Below, one piece after another: positions 1 to 5,587 of a stretch of 6,970 nucleotides of DNA. The position numbers and the translations under genes are program-made. This stretch comes from Dehalococcoidia bacterium. GTDB lineage: Bacteria > Chloroflexota > Dehalococcoidia > Dehalococcoidales > Fen-1064. The notes below the pieces were generated by a model. The model was not told where the DNA came from. It did no database searches and saw only the letters and a list, made by a program, of their open reading frames with translations. The DNA is taken from positions 1 through 6,970 of the forward strand of contig DUES01000201.1 in NCBI GenBank assembly GCA_011192055.1, in the 5' to 3' direction. The first letter of the stretch is position 1; each line of letters begins with the position of its first letter.

Positions 1-1244
1 GAAATGAGCAACTCGATAAAGGGCTCGGCACCCACAAACTGTATTTCCGGTGTCTGCAGTGTCAGGCCAAGCACCCCCGCAAGCTCTCTAATCGTATCCC
101 GGGCCTCCGGAGCGTCATATCCGGCTTCATACGCCCGGTTTATCTCCCTGGCAAGGTCAAAAAGGGTGGCTATCGCCTGGGCAGTACCAAGGTCATCATC
201 CATCACCTCGATGAACCGCTGCCGGAACGGTTCCGTGTCCAGCCCGTTACCGGTCTTCTTACCGGCGGCCCGTTCGTCACTGGCAGTCCAGCACAACCGT
301 TCTACCCCCTTCTCCGCTGCTTCCAGCGCATCTTCGGAATAGGTCAACGGTCCGCGGTAATGCGAGCCAAGAACAAAGATACGTATTGCATCAGCACTGT
401 ACCTGGCTAGTACCTCCTTGATTGTCACCAGGTTACCCAGCGATTTACTCATTTTCTCTTCCCGGAGTTGCAGCATACCGTTGTGCAGCCAGTACCGGGC
501 AAAGGGCTTAACACCGGTATAACTCTCCGACTGGGCAATCTCGTTCTCGTGGTGGGGAAAGACAAGGTCCTGTCCGCCGGCATGGATATCGAGGGTGTCA
601 CCGAGGTACTTGAGCGACATTACGCTGCACTCAATATGCCAGCCTGGCCGTCCCATTCCCCACGGACTGTCCCAGGCAGGCTCACCCGGTTTGGTAACCT
701 TCCAGAGGGCAAAGTCCATTGCGTCCTCTTTCTCTTCACTGCCAACTGCACCTTCACTGACTTCCATTGCATCAAGGCTGCGGTGCGACAGTTTCCCGTA
801 GTCGGGCACACTCCTGACCCTGAAGTAGACGCTGCCCCCGGCGGGATATGCGTAACCTTTGTCCACCAGCCCTTTCACCACTTTAATTATTTCGTCAATC
901 TCCTCGGTAGCTCTCGGGTAAAAATCAGCCCTGAGGACATTCAGGTTATCCATATCTTCAAAGTAGCTCTCGGTGTGCTTCGCTACCAGCTCTTCGGTGC
1001 TGATACCCAGTTTTGCCGCACGGTCGATAATCTTGTCCTCGATATCGGTAATGTTCTGGACATACCTCACTCTGTAGCCGCGGAACATTAAATAGCGGTG
1101 CAGGACATCGAAAATGATATGGTTCATGGCATGCCCGAAGTGGGAATCACTGTACGGTGTAACTCCGCAGACATACATGGTAACCTCACCACGCTGCGGT
1201 ACGAATTCTTCTTTTTGTCCTGAAAGTGTATTGGTAAGCTTCAT
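1..1244 (-). CDS. cysS: Cysteinyl-tRNA synthetase (class I), 3' end beyond window
   Basis: This enzyme activates cysteine with ATP and loads it onto tRNA-Cys in the cytosol. My reading of the minus strand gives an unbroken frame of 414 codons from ATG at 1244 to the window edge. The family usually has about 460 residues, so roughly the last 50 are missing. The class I HIGH signature appears as HFGH (residues 35-38) after the CGVTPY stretch, and KMSKS lies at 264-268. The zinc ligands of the family are all present: C26, C206 (WHIECS), H231 and E235 (HHENE). The start is supported by AAGGA at 1251-1255, six bases upstream and overlapping the ispF stop codon. It is the last gene of the ispD-ispF-cysS operon, 9 bp after ispF, so it probably depends on ispD transcription and translational coupling. 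The HFGH variant is conservative and I see no frameshift. Confidence 0.97.
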   Translation of the reverse strand, partial: MKLTNTLSGQKEEFVPQRGEVTMYVCGVTPYSDSHFGHAMNHIIFDVLHRYLMFRGYRVRYVQNITDIEDKIIDRAAKLGISTEELVAKHTESYFEDMDNLNVLRADFYPRATEEIDEIIKVVKGLVDKGYAYPAGGSVYFRVRSVPDYGKLSHRSLDAMEVSEGAVGSEEKEDAMDFALWKVTKPGEPAWDSPWGMGRPGWHIECSVMSLKYLGDTLDIHAGGQDLVFPHHENEIAQSESYTGVKPFARYWLHNGMLQLREEKMSKSLGNLVTIKEVLARYSADAIRIFVLGSHYRGPLTYSEDALEAAEKGVERLCWTASDERAAGKKTGNGLDTEPFRQRFIEVMDDDLGTAQAIATLFDLAREINRAYEAGYDAPEARDTIRELAGVLGLTLQTPEIQFVGAEPFIELLI

Positions 1245-1253
1245 GCCAGTTCC

Positions 1254-1736
1254 TTATTCCGTTTCTGTTTTTCCCAGCATGGCAACCGCCCAGACGGCTA
1301 TTCCCTCTTCACGGCCCACGAAACCCATTCGCTCCGAGGTTGTAGCCTTGACACTCACCTGCTCAACCCTGATACCCAGTATCTCACTAAGTCGCTGTCT
1401 CATCGGGTCAATATATGCACCAAGCCTTGGGCGTTCCGCTACAATAGTAGCGTCTATATTGCCTGTCGTCCAGCCGTTTTCAGCCAGCTTTTGCCTGACC
1501 TTCGCCAGCAGTACCATGCTTGATATATCGCGGTATGCCGGGTCGCCGGGAGGGAAATGACTCCCGATATCACCAAGAGCGGCTGCCCCGAGAAGGGCGT
1601 CAATTATTGCGTGGGTCAGCACGTCGGCATCGCTCCAGCCGCTCAGCCCCTTTTTAAAAGGGACTTCCACACCCCCGAGCACCAGCCGGTCTCCCTCTGT
1701 AAAGGAATGAACGTCATACCCGATGCCAGCACGCAC
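1254..1736 (-). CDS. ispF: 2-C-methyl-D-erythritol 2,4-cyclodiphosphate synthase
   Basis: IspF converts CDP-methylerythritol 2-phosphate to methylerythritol 2,4-cyclodiphosphate with release of CMP, the fifth step of the DOXP isoprenoid pathway. The 160-residue length is normal for this homotrimeric enzyme. The metal ligands D8 and H10 (GYDVH) and H42 are present, followed by LGDIGSHFP (around 55-62). The C-terminal KATTSERMGFVGREEGI stretch, which contributes to the nucleotide site, is also present. Residue 34, a conserved His in E. coli IspF (AHSDGD), is Trp here (GWSDAD). The start is GTG at 1736, supported by AGGGGG at 1744-1749 seven bases upstream, inside the end of ispD. It lies 4 bp after ispD, so the two are surely cotranscribed. 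It is a separate gene, not an IspDF fusion. Confidence 0.98.
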   Translation of the reverse strand: MRAGIGYDVHSFTEGDRLVLGGVEVPFKKGLSGWSDADVLTHAIIDALLGAAALGDIGSHFPPGDPAYRDISSMVLLAKVRQKLAENGWTTGNIDATIVAERPRLGAYIDPMRQRLSEILGIRVEQVSVKATTSERMGFVGREEGIAVWAVAMLGKTETE

Positions 1737-1740
1737 GCTG

Positions 1741-2433
1741 TTACCCCCTGTTTTTCAACAGTGCTTCGGCAAGGACAAAATCGTCCGGTGTCGTTATTTT
1801 GATATTGTCGTACGACCCACGGTAGAGCACCACGCGATGGCCGAACTGCTCGACTGCCGTGGCATCGTCGGAGACCTCTTCTTTTACTCGACGGTACGCT
1901 TTTCTTAACAACTCTGTCCGGAATACCTGCGGCGTCTGTACTGCCCACAGGCTGTCCCGCGACGGGGTATAATGTACCGTTCCGTCCGGCCCGACCACCT
2001 TGATAGTATCCGTCACCGGCATTGCGGCGGCTGCTGCCTCGGTATCGAGGGCTACCTCCAGTCCCCGTTCAATCACGTTTGCCGTCACCAGCGGGCGTGC
2101 ACCATCGTGCACAACCGTTAAATCGCACTTTTTTATCTTGTCCAGTCCCGCCTGCACCGAGTCCTGCCGCCGTTCACCGCCGGCACAGACATCCACCACC
2201 TTCGACCATTCACGGTCGGTAACGAGCTCGATTACGTCTTCCACCTTTTCCTCACGGACGACGATAACTATCTGATCGATGGCTATACAACCCTGAAAAA
2301 CAGTAATGACGCGCGCCAGTACTGTTTCACCACATAACGGCGTAAACAGCTTGTCTCCTCCGTTCATCCTCTGGCTGCTGCCCGCAGCCACAATCACGGC
2401 CCCTACAGTAGATTTACTCTTACTCACTATCAC
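1741..2433 (-). CDS. ispD: 2-C-methyl-D-erythritol 4-phosphate cytidylyltransferase
   Basis: IspD joins methylerythritol 4-phosphate to CTP, giving CDP-methylerythritol and pyrophosphate, the third step of the DOXP pathway. The 230-residue length is typical. The nucleotide-binding segment AVIVAAGSSQRM (12-23) is followed by K28. Further family motifs are AGGERRQDSVQ (84-94), VHDGARPLV (108-116), PVTDTIK (139-145), TPQVF (167-171), SDDATAVE (188-195) and NIKITTPDD (210-218). R22, K28 and K212 correspond to the conserved basic active-site residues. An in-frame TGA directly precedes the GTG at 2433, so the start must be that GTG or a second GTG at 2427. Neither has a clear Shine-Dalgarno. It is the first gene of the ispD-ispF-cysS operon and is divergent from queF. 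Confidence 0.97.
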   Translation of the reverse strand: MIVSKSKSTVGAVIVAAGSSQRMNGGDKLFTPLCGETVLARVITVFQGCIAIDQIVIVVREEKVEDVIELVTDREWSKVVDVCAGGERRQDSVQAGLDKIKKCDLTVVHDGARPLVTANVIERGLEVALDTEAAAAAMPVTDTIKVVGPDGTVHYTPSRDSLWAVQTPQVFRTELLRKAYRRVKEEVSDDATAVEQFGHRVVLYRGSYDNIKITTPDDFVLAEALLKNRG

Positions 2434-2455
2434 TCACAACTACAACAGGATTCAT
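2420..2455 (-). other. Possible 11-codon leader ORF overlapping the ispD start
   Basis: An ATG at 2455 opens an 11-codon frame (MNPVVVVSDSE) whose TAA stop lies at 2420-2422, inside the first codons of ispD in another frame. Both candidate GTG starts of ispD (2433, 2427) lie within it. The predicted ispD transcript begins only about 5 bases before this ATG. Ribosomes ending here could re-initiate at a nearby GTG that lacks its own Shine-Dalgarno. Such a short frame can occur by chance, so this is a candidate only. Confidence 0.2.
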
Positions 2456-2460
2456 CTGAG

Positions 2461-2497
2461 TTTAACATATTAGCCTCAGCTTGGAAACCATGTTAAA
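2461..2497. repeat. 8-bp inverted repeat between ispD and queF
   Basis: TTTAACAT (2461-2468) and ATGTTAAA (2490-2497) are perfect reverse complements separated by 21 bp. The repeat spans most of the 73-bp divergent intergenic region and overlaps both proposed promoters. It could be a shared operator with half-sites about 29 bp centre to centre, or simply mirrored promoter elements (each arm contains TTAACA read outward-in). Confidence 0.5.
2467..2496 (-). promoter_or_regulatory. Candidate promoter of the ispD-ispF-cysS operon
   Basis: On the minus strand TTAACA (2491-2496, five of six matches to the -35 consensus) is followed after 18 bp by TAATAT (2467-2472, four of six matches to -10). Transcription would start near 2460, giving a leader of about 27 bases before the ispD GTG. 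The -35 element overlaps the -10 proposed for queF, so the two polymerases would compete. This rests on visual consensus matching only. Confidence 0.4.
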
Positions 2498-2499
2498 AT
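2494..2499 (+). promoter_or_regulatory. Candidate queF -10 element, leaderless configuration
   Basis: TAAAAT (five of six matches to TATAAT) ends seven bases before the queF ATG at 2507. A transcript from it would start at or next to the A of the start codon. No Shine-Dalgarno precedes the ATG, which fits a leaderless mRNA. No good -35 is visible at 16-18 bp spacing (TTAGCC at 2470-2475 is the nearest, three of six matches). Confidence 0.4.
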
Positions 2500-2506
2500 A
2501 CGGACT

Positions 2507-2905
2507 ATGACGGAAGATAAGTACGGTACGAAACGGTTTGACGTGCAATCGGAAGAAGCCATAGATATGGCAGTGCTGGAGGCTATCCCCTTCGACTATC
2601 CCGGCTCTGCAACCGAGGTATTTTACGAGACTGAAGAGTTCACGGCTGTCTGCCCCTGGACCGGTCTGCCCGATTTCGGACGCCTGACAATACGCTACGT
2701 CCCGCATGACTTACTGGTGGAGCTGAAATCACTAAAGTACTACCTTACATCCTTCCGAAACGTGGGAATCCTGCAGGAGCACGCCGTCAACCGGATACTC
2801 AACGACCTCGCAGCACTACTGAAACCGGTCTCAATGACCGTGGAAGCCGAATACCGGGAACGGGGCGGTATCAAGGGGAAGGTAGTGGTGGAGTGGCAGC
2901 AATAG
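2507..2905 (+). CDS. queF: NADPH-dependent 7-cyano-7-deazaguanine reductase, unimodular QueF
   Basis: QueF reduces the nitrile preQ0 to the amine preQ1 with NADPH, the last free-base step before insertion into tRNA for queuosine. At 132 residues it belongs to the short, unimodular type, which has a T-fold (tunnelling fold). The catalytic Cys that forms the thioimide is C49 (TAVCPW). The general acid Asp is D56 (GLPDFG) and the substrate-binding Glu is E91; their spacing equals C55/D62/E97 of B. subtilis QueF. The ELKSLK motif lies at 72-77, with SFRNVG following. The His normally just before the Glu is Q90 here, with a His one residue after (QEH). The protein ends with the GGIKG segment. It is the only plus-strand gene, stands alone, and no other queuosine gene is in the window. 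Confidence 0.95.
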   Translation: MTEDKYGTKRFDVQSEEAIDMAVLEAIPFDYPGSATEVFYETEEFTAVCPWTGLPDFGRLTIRYVPHDLLVELKSLKYYLTSFRNVGILQEHAVNRILNDLAALLKPVSMTVEAEYRERGGIKGKVVVEWQQ

Positions 2906-2907
2906 GG

Positions 2908-2930
2908 GAGGATACACTGCAATCCTCTTT
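2908..2930 (+). terminator. Weak terminator-like hairpin after queF
   Basis: GAGGAT (2908-2913) and ATCCTC (2922-2927) form a six-pair stem with an eight-base loop, starting three bases after the queF stop. Two G-T wobbles could extend it, and TTT (2928-2930) follows. The short T run makes it a weak intrinsic terminator at best. Confidence 0.4.
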
Positions 2931-2957
2931 GCTATCGGGGCGTATGTTCGTAGATTT

Positions 2958-2971
2958 ACAAATTAATTTGT
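2958..2971. repeat. 14-bp perfect palindrome
   Basis: ACAAATTAATTTGT is a perfect palindrome with no unpaired centre. It lies 20 bp past the stop of the minus-strand open fragment and about 27 bp beyond the hairpin after queF. It could be a protein-binding site or part of a terminator for the remnant. It is all A/T except one C and one G, so chance in AT-rich DNA is also possible. Confidence 0.5.
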
Positions 2972-2991
2972 GTTCCATATAACGTTTATAC

Positions 2992-3159
2992 TCAATCACG
3001 TAATCCGTTTATTATGCTCTCTAATCTCTGTAGTCCTGCCTCACAAGATTCTATGAAATCACCAAGATATGCTTGTTCGATAATGTGGATATCTTTGAAC
3101 CAGAGTGCGTAGTCATCGCTTAGTACAGAACAAAGCCGGTTGCTGTATTGAATACAATG
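2992..3159 (-). pseudogene. Probable 3' remnant of an unrecognised gene
   Basis: The minus strand is open for 55 codons and ends at TGA (2992-2994). The deduced peptide looks protein-like: it contains ALWFKDIHIIEQAYL (residues 18-32) and ends RLESIINGLRD, a pattern suggesting amphipathic helices. A TGA (3160-3162) directly precedes it. The open part has no ATG, GTG or TTG start and no ribosome binding site, so it is not an intact gene as it stands. Upstream of that TGA the same frame is open back to the hydrolase stop at 3226-3228. I do not recognise the family. The remnant call is an inference from the peptide character; the frame could also be fortuitous. Confidence 0.35.
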
Positions 3160-3191
3160 TCATAGCACTACACCATTAGATTGAATTATTT

Positions 3192-3220
3192 GACAAGATT
3201 CACGTTTCCTATTTCTTGTC
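3192..3220. repeat. 7-bp inverted repeat just after the hydrolase stop
   Basis: GACAAGA (3192-3198) and TCTTGTC (3214-3220) are perfect reverse complements around a 15-base loop, 5 bp beyond the hydrolase stop codon on the minus strand. It may act as a terminator or 3'-end stabilising hairpin for the radA-hydrolase transcript. On that strand it is followed by AAATAATT rather than a T run, so intrinsic termination is doubtful. Confidence 0.35.
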
Positions 3221-3225
3221 CCCCC

Positions 3226-4113
3226 TCACCTCATCTTCTTCCGTATGAACTCACCTACCCGGTTTATCGCCTGCTGGCCTTCCGGCAGCATCGGTGCATA
3301 GGAATGCCAGACGTGGAACATGTCTTCCCAGGACTCCAGGGTTACGTCCACGCCGTCCGCTTCAGCCTTCCCGGCAAGCCGGGTGGCGTCACTGTAAAGC
3401 TCTTCGGCACCGCCCACCTGTATCAGTAACGGCGGCAGTCCTGTCAGGTCGGCATGAATCGGCGAGGCCAGCGGAGTCCGTGCGTCCGCACCACCAAGAT
3501 AGGCATTCGCCATCTGCCGGATGCCGTCCAGTTCTATCATTCCCCCACCTTCAATGCTGGCAAGCAACGACTCCCCGATGCACTCCATGTCAGTCCACGG
3601 GGAGATACAGACGCCGGCAGCGGGCAGAGGATCTTCGGCATCTCGCAGTGCTATCATACTAGCCACGGTCAGTCCGCCTCCCGCTGAGTCTCCGGCAATA
3701 ACCACGTGGGCTGAACTTATCCCACTGGCGAGCAACCAACGGTACGCCTTCACGGAATCTTCGACGGCTGCAGGACACGGATTCTCAGGTGCTAACCGGT
3801 AGTTGATGGCCAGAGCACGTACGCCTGCCGCCCGTGCCAGCCGGGATATCATTTCGCGGTGCGTGTTGACCGAGCCCAGCGCGTAGCCACCGCCGTGGAG
3901 GTAAATAAGGACCCGCCCGGTCGCTGCTCCGGGAACCGTTATCCACTCCCCGGGAACTCCACCCGCATCCACTTCTTCACAGGTAACATCTTCAGCCAGC
4001 GGGAAACGGGGTGCAGCTTCAAATCCAGCACGTTGTTGCAGTAATGTAAGACCTTTCTCAGCTTTCTGTGACTTCATCAGTTCCAGTATTTTTTCAAGCT
4101 CTTCGCTCGGCAT
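3226..4113 (-). CDS. Alpha/beta hydrolase, HSL (family IV) esterase/lipase-like
   Basis: This is probably a cytosolic carboxylesterase acting on short or medium acyl esters; the real substrate cannot be read from the sequence. The 295-residue length is usual for the alpha/beta-hydrolase fold 3 family. The oxyanion-hole motif HGGGY lies at 73-77 and NYRLAPE at 104-110. The nucleophile is S143 in GDSAGGG (141-147), and the catalytic His is probably H267 (MFHVWH). The acid position, normally Asp in a DPL motif, reads EEL (237-239), so E237 probably serves. The N-terminal 40 residues form a charged helix, as in the family's cap region, and there is no signal peptide. The start has a strong AGGAGGAG (4118-4125). 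It follows radA by 26 bp and is probably cotranscribed. The functional link to RadA is unclear and may be chance. Confidence 0.92.
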   Translation of the reverse strand: MPSEELEKILELMKSQKAEKGLTLLQQRAGFEAAPRFPLAEDVTCEEVDAGGVPGEWITVPGAATGRVLIYLHGGGYALGSVNTHREMISRLARAAGVRALAINYRLAPENPCPAAVEDSVKAYRWLLASGISSAHVVIAGDSAGGGLTVASMIALRDAEDPLPAAGVCISPWTDMECIGESLLASIEGGGMIELDGIRQMANAYLGGADARTPLASPIHADLTGLPPLLIQVGGAEELYSDATRLAGKAEADGVDVTLESWEDMFHVWHSYAPMLPEGQQAINRVGEFIRKKMR

Positions 4114-4117
4114 GATA

Positions 4118-4125
4118 CTCCTCCT
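4118..4125 (-). promoter_or_regulatory. Strong Shine-Dalgarno of the hydrolase gene
   Basis: AGGAGGAG on the minus strand places GGAGG six bases before the ATG at 4113. It fixes the start and contrasts with radA and queF, which have no such site. This fits translation from an internal position in a radA-hydrolase mRNA. Confidence 0.75.
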
Positions 4126-4139
4126 GTTCCAGACAATTA

Positions 4140-5534
4140 CTATACACCCTCTTTAGAGGAACGTTTCTCCTTAAGCATCCCCACACTCACCGCCTCTCGC
4201 AGGCTGCTCACCGGTAAAATCTGGATACCGCCCGGCGCCGGGATGTTTGTGCTACCTGATTTCGGCACCAGGCATCTCTTGAAGCCAAGTCGGGCAACCT
4301 CGCCAATCCGCCGCTCCAGTTGCGGGACCGTTCTCAGTTCACCGCTCAGACCCACTTCTCCGACTACGGCTGTCCCGGGGTCAATGGTGGCATCACGGAA
4401 GCTGGAAGCAATCGCCAGGGCAATCCCCAGGTCCGCTGCCGGTTCACCGATTTTCAGTCCACCGGTTACATTCACCATGATGTCCTGGTTCCCCAGTTTC
4501 AGGCCAAGCCGCTTGCTCAGGACAGCCGTTACCAGCAATACCCGGTTGAAATCGACTCCGTTCGCAGTGCGCCGCGGCATACCGAAACTGGTCGTATTGG
4601 TTAGGGCCTGGACTTCCACCAGTAATGGCCGGCTGCCTTCGAGCACCGGTACTACTACTGAGCCTATCGACTCCCCGCCCCGCTGCGACAGGAATGCCAG
4701 CGACGGGTTTTCCACCTCCACAAGGCCATTTCCCTTCATTTCGAAGACCCCGATTTCGTTGGTCGACCCGAACCGGTTTTTAACACAACGCAACAGGCGG
4801 TAGGCGCTGAAACGCTCACCTTCAAGGTAAAGGACAACATCGACTATGTGCTCCAGCACCCGCGGCCCGGCAATAGCGCCTTCCTTGGTCACGTGTCCCG
4901 TGATGAGTACGGGTACGCCGCTGGACTTGGCCCACTGCATTAATCTCAGCGTGCACTGCCTTACCTGCGTGATGCTGCCCGGCGCGGCATCCTCTTCCGC
5001 CAGATATGTGGTCTGTATAGAATCAATAACCACGAGGCCGGGCTGCAATTGCTCCGCCTGCCCGAGAATAGTCCCCAGGTCCGTTTCCGCCAGGAGGAAG
5101 AGACCGTCACCCGGTATTCCAAGGCGCTGAGAACGCAACTTGGTCTGGCGCAGTGTCTCCTCGCCGGTGACGTAGACTACCTTTCCCCGCACTCCGGCTA
5201 TCAGGGCAGCCGCCTGCAGCATCAGTGTGGATTTACCAATGCCCGGCTCACCGCTAATCAGCATCAGGGAGCCCGGCACTATACCACCACCCAGTACGCG
5301 GTTAAACTCCCCGACAGGTACCGGGAACCGCTCCTCGGTATCAATTGCTATCTGGGACAATTCCCGGGGCGCATTACCTGTGGACGGCCGTCTGACGGAA
5401 GAAGCAGCGGGAGTTGCGGCCATTTCCACGAAGCTGTTCCATTCCTGGCAGCCGGGACAGCGCCCCAACCACTTCAACTCCTCGTGACCGCATTGCTGGC
5501 AGATAAAAACTGTTCTATTTCGTGATTTATCCAT
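4140..5534 (-). CDS. radA: DNA repair protein RadA (Sms)
   Basis: RadA is a RecA-like ATPase and hexameric DNA helicase that promotes branch migration during recombinational repair and processes recombination intermediates. The 464 residues match the family. Domains in order: a zinc finger with C12, C15, C26 and C29 (CQQC...CPGC); a RecA-type ATPase with Walker A GEPGIGKST (95-103) and Walker B VVIDSIQ (168-174); the RadA-specific KNRFG motif (252-256); and a Lon-protease-like C-terminal domain (about 285-455) including GEPAADLGIALAI (363-375), which in RadA is structural rather than proteolytic. The ATG at 5534 has no Shine-Dalgarno but is preceded by a well-spaced promoter, so it may be translated leaderlessly. 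It begins 53 bp after the acetyltransferase gene and is followed by the hydrolase. Confidence 0.98.
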   Translation of the reverse strand: MDKSRNRTVFICQQCGHEELKWLGRCPGCQEWNSFVEMAATPAASSVRRPSTGNAPRELSQIAIDTEERFPVPVGEFNRVLGGGIVPGSLMLISGEPGIGKSTLMLQAAALIAGVRGKVVYVTGEETLRQTKLRSQRLGIPGDGLFLLAETDLGTILGQAEQLQPGLVVIDSIQTTYLAEEDAAPGSITQVRQCTLRLMQWAKSSGVPVLITGHVTKEGAIAGPRVLEHIVDVVLYLEGERFSAYRLLRCVKNRFGSTNEIGVFEMKGNGLVEVENPSLAFLSQRGGESIGSVVVPVLEGSRPLLVEVQALTNTTSFGMPRRTANGVDFNRVLLVTAVLSKRLGLKLGNQDIMVNVTGGLKIGEPAADLGIALAIASSFRDATIDPGTAVVGEVGLSGELRTVPQLERRIGEVARLGFKRCLVPKSGSTNIPAPGGIQILPVSSLREAVSVGMLKEKRSSKEGV

Positions 5535-5540
5535 GCTCGG

Positions 5541-5569
5541 ACTTTAACGGATTTCGCAGAATTAGGCAA
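5541..5569 (-). promoter_or_regulatory. Candidate radA promoter giving a leaderless transcript
   Basis: On the minus strand TTGCCT (5564-5569, four of six matches to -35) is followed after exactly 17 bp by TAAAGT (5541-5546, four of six matches to -10). The -10 ends six bases before the radA ATG, so transcription is predicted to start on the A of the start codon at 5534. It lies entirely within the 53-bp gap after the acetyltransferase stop codon. Confidence 0.45.
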
Positions 5570-5587
5570 GCGGAAGACCGCAGCCTG

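Larger units (their letters stand above)
2931..3225. other. AT-rich intergenic stretch between convergent queF and hydrolase genes
   Basis: No complete gene is visible here. A hand count gives about 37% GC over 2941-3180, against roughly 50-63% in lines sampled from radA. It contains a 14-bp palindrome, a 55-codon open stretch on the minus strand without a start codon, and a 7-bp inverted repeat near the hydrolase stop. The composition and the lack of intact genes suggest decayed or acquired DNA. I saw no transposase sequence or clear insertion-sequence ends. Confidence 0.6.

Noticed and set aside
468..1091. Long plus-strand frame of 207 codons
   Set aside because: It lies wholly antisense to cysS, whose minus-strand frame carries all class I synthetase motifs. 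The plus-strand translation shows no family signature.
1..1244. Possible frameshift in cysS, because no complete ORF appears on the minus strand
   Set aside because: Codon-by-codon reading shows one open frame from 1244 to the left edge; the stop simply lies outside the window.
2434..2506. preQ1 riboswitch upstream of queF
   Set aside because: The gap is short, the -10 abuts the ATG, and no preQ1 aptamer-like pseudoknot sequence was seen.
2972..2990. Integron attC-like site (CCATATAACGTTTATA region)
   Set aside because: It does not match the GTTRRRY/RYYYAAC core pattern and has no paired partner site or integrase nearby.
3192..3220. Classical intrinsic terminator for the hydrolase gene
   Set aside because: The stem is only seven pairs with a 15-base loop and no T run on the minus strand; kept as an inverted repeat only.
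4243..4803. Plus-strand frame of 186 codons
   Set aside because: Antisense to radA, Ser/Pro/Arg-rich low-complexity translation typical of a shadow frame.
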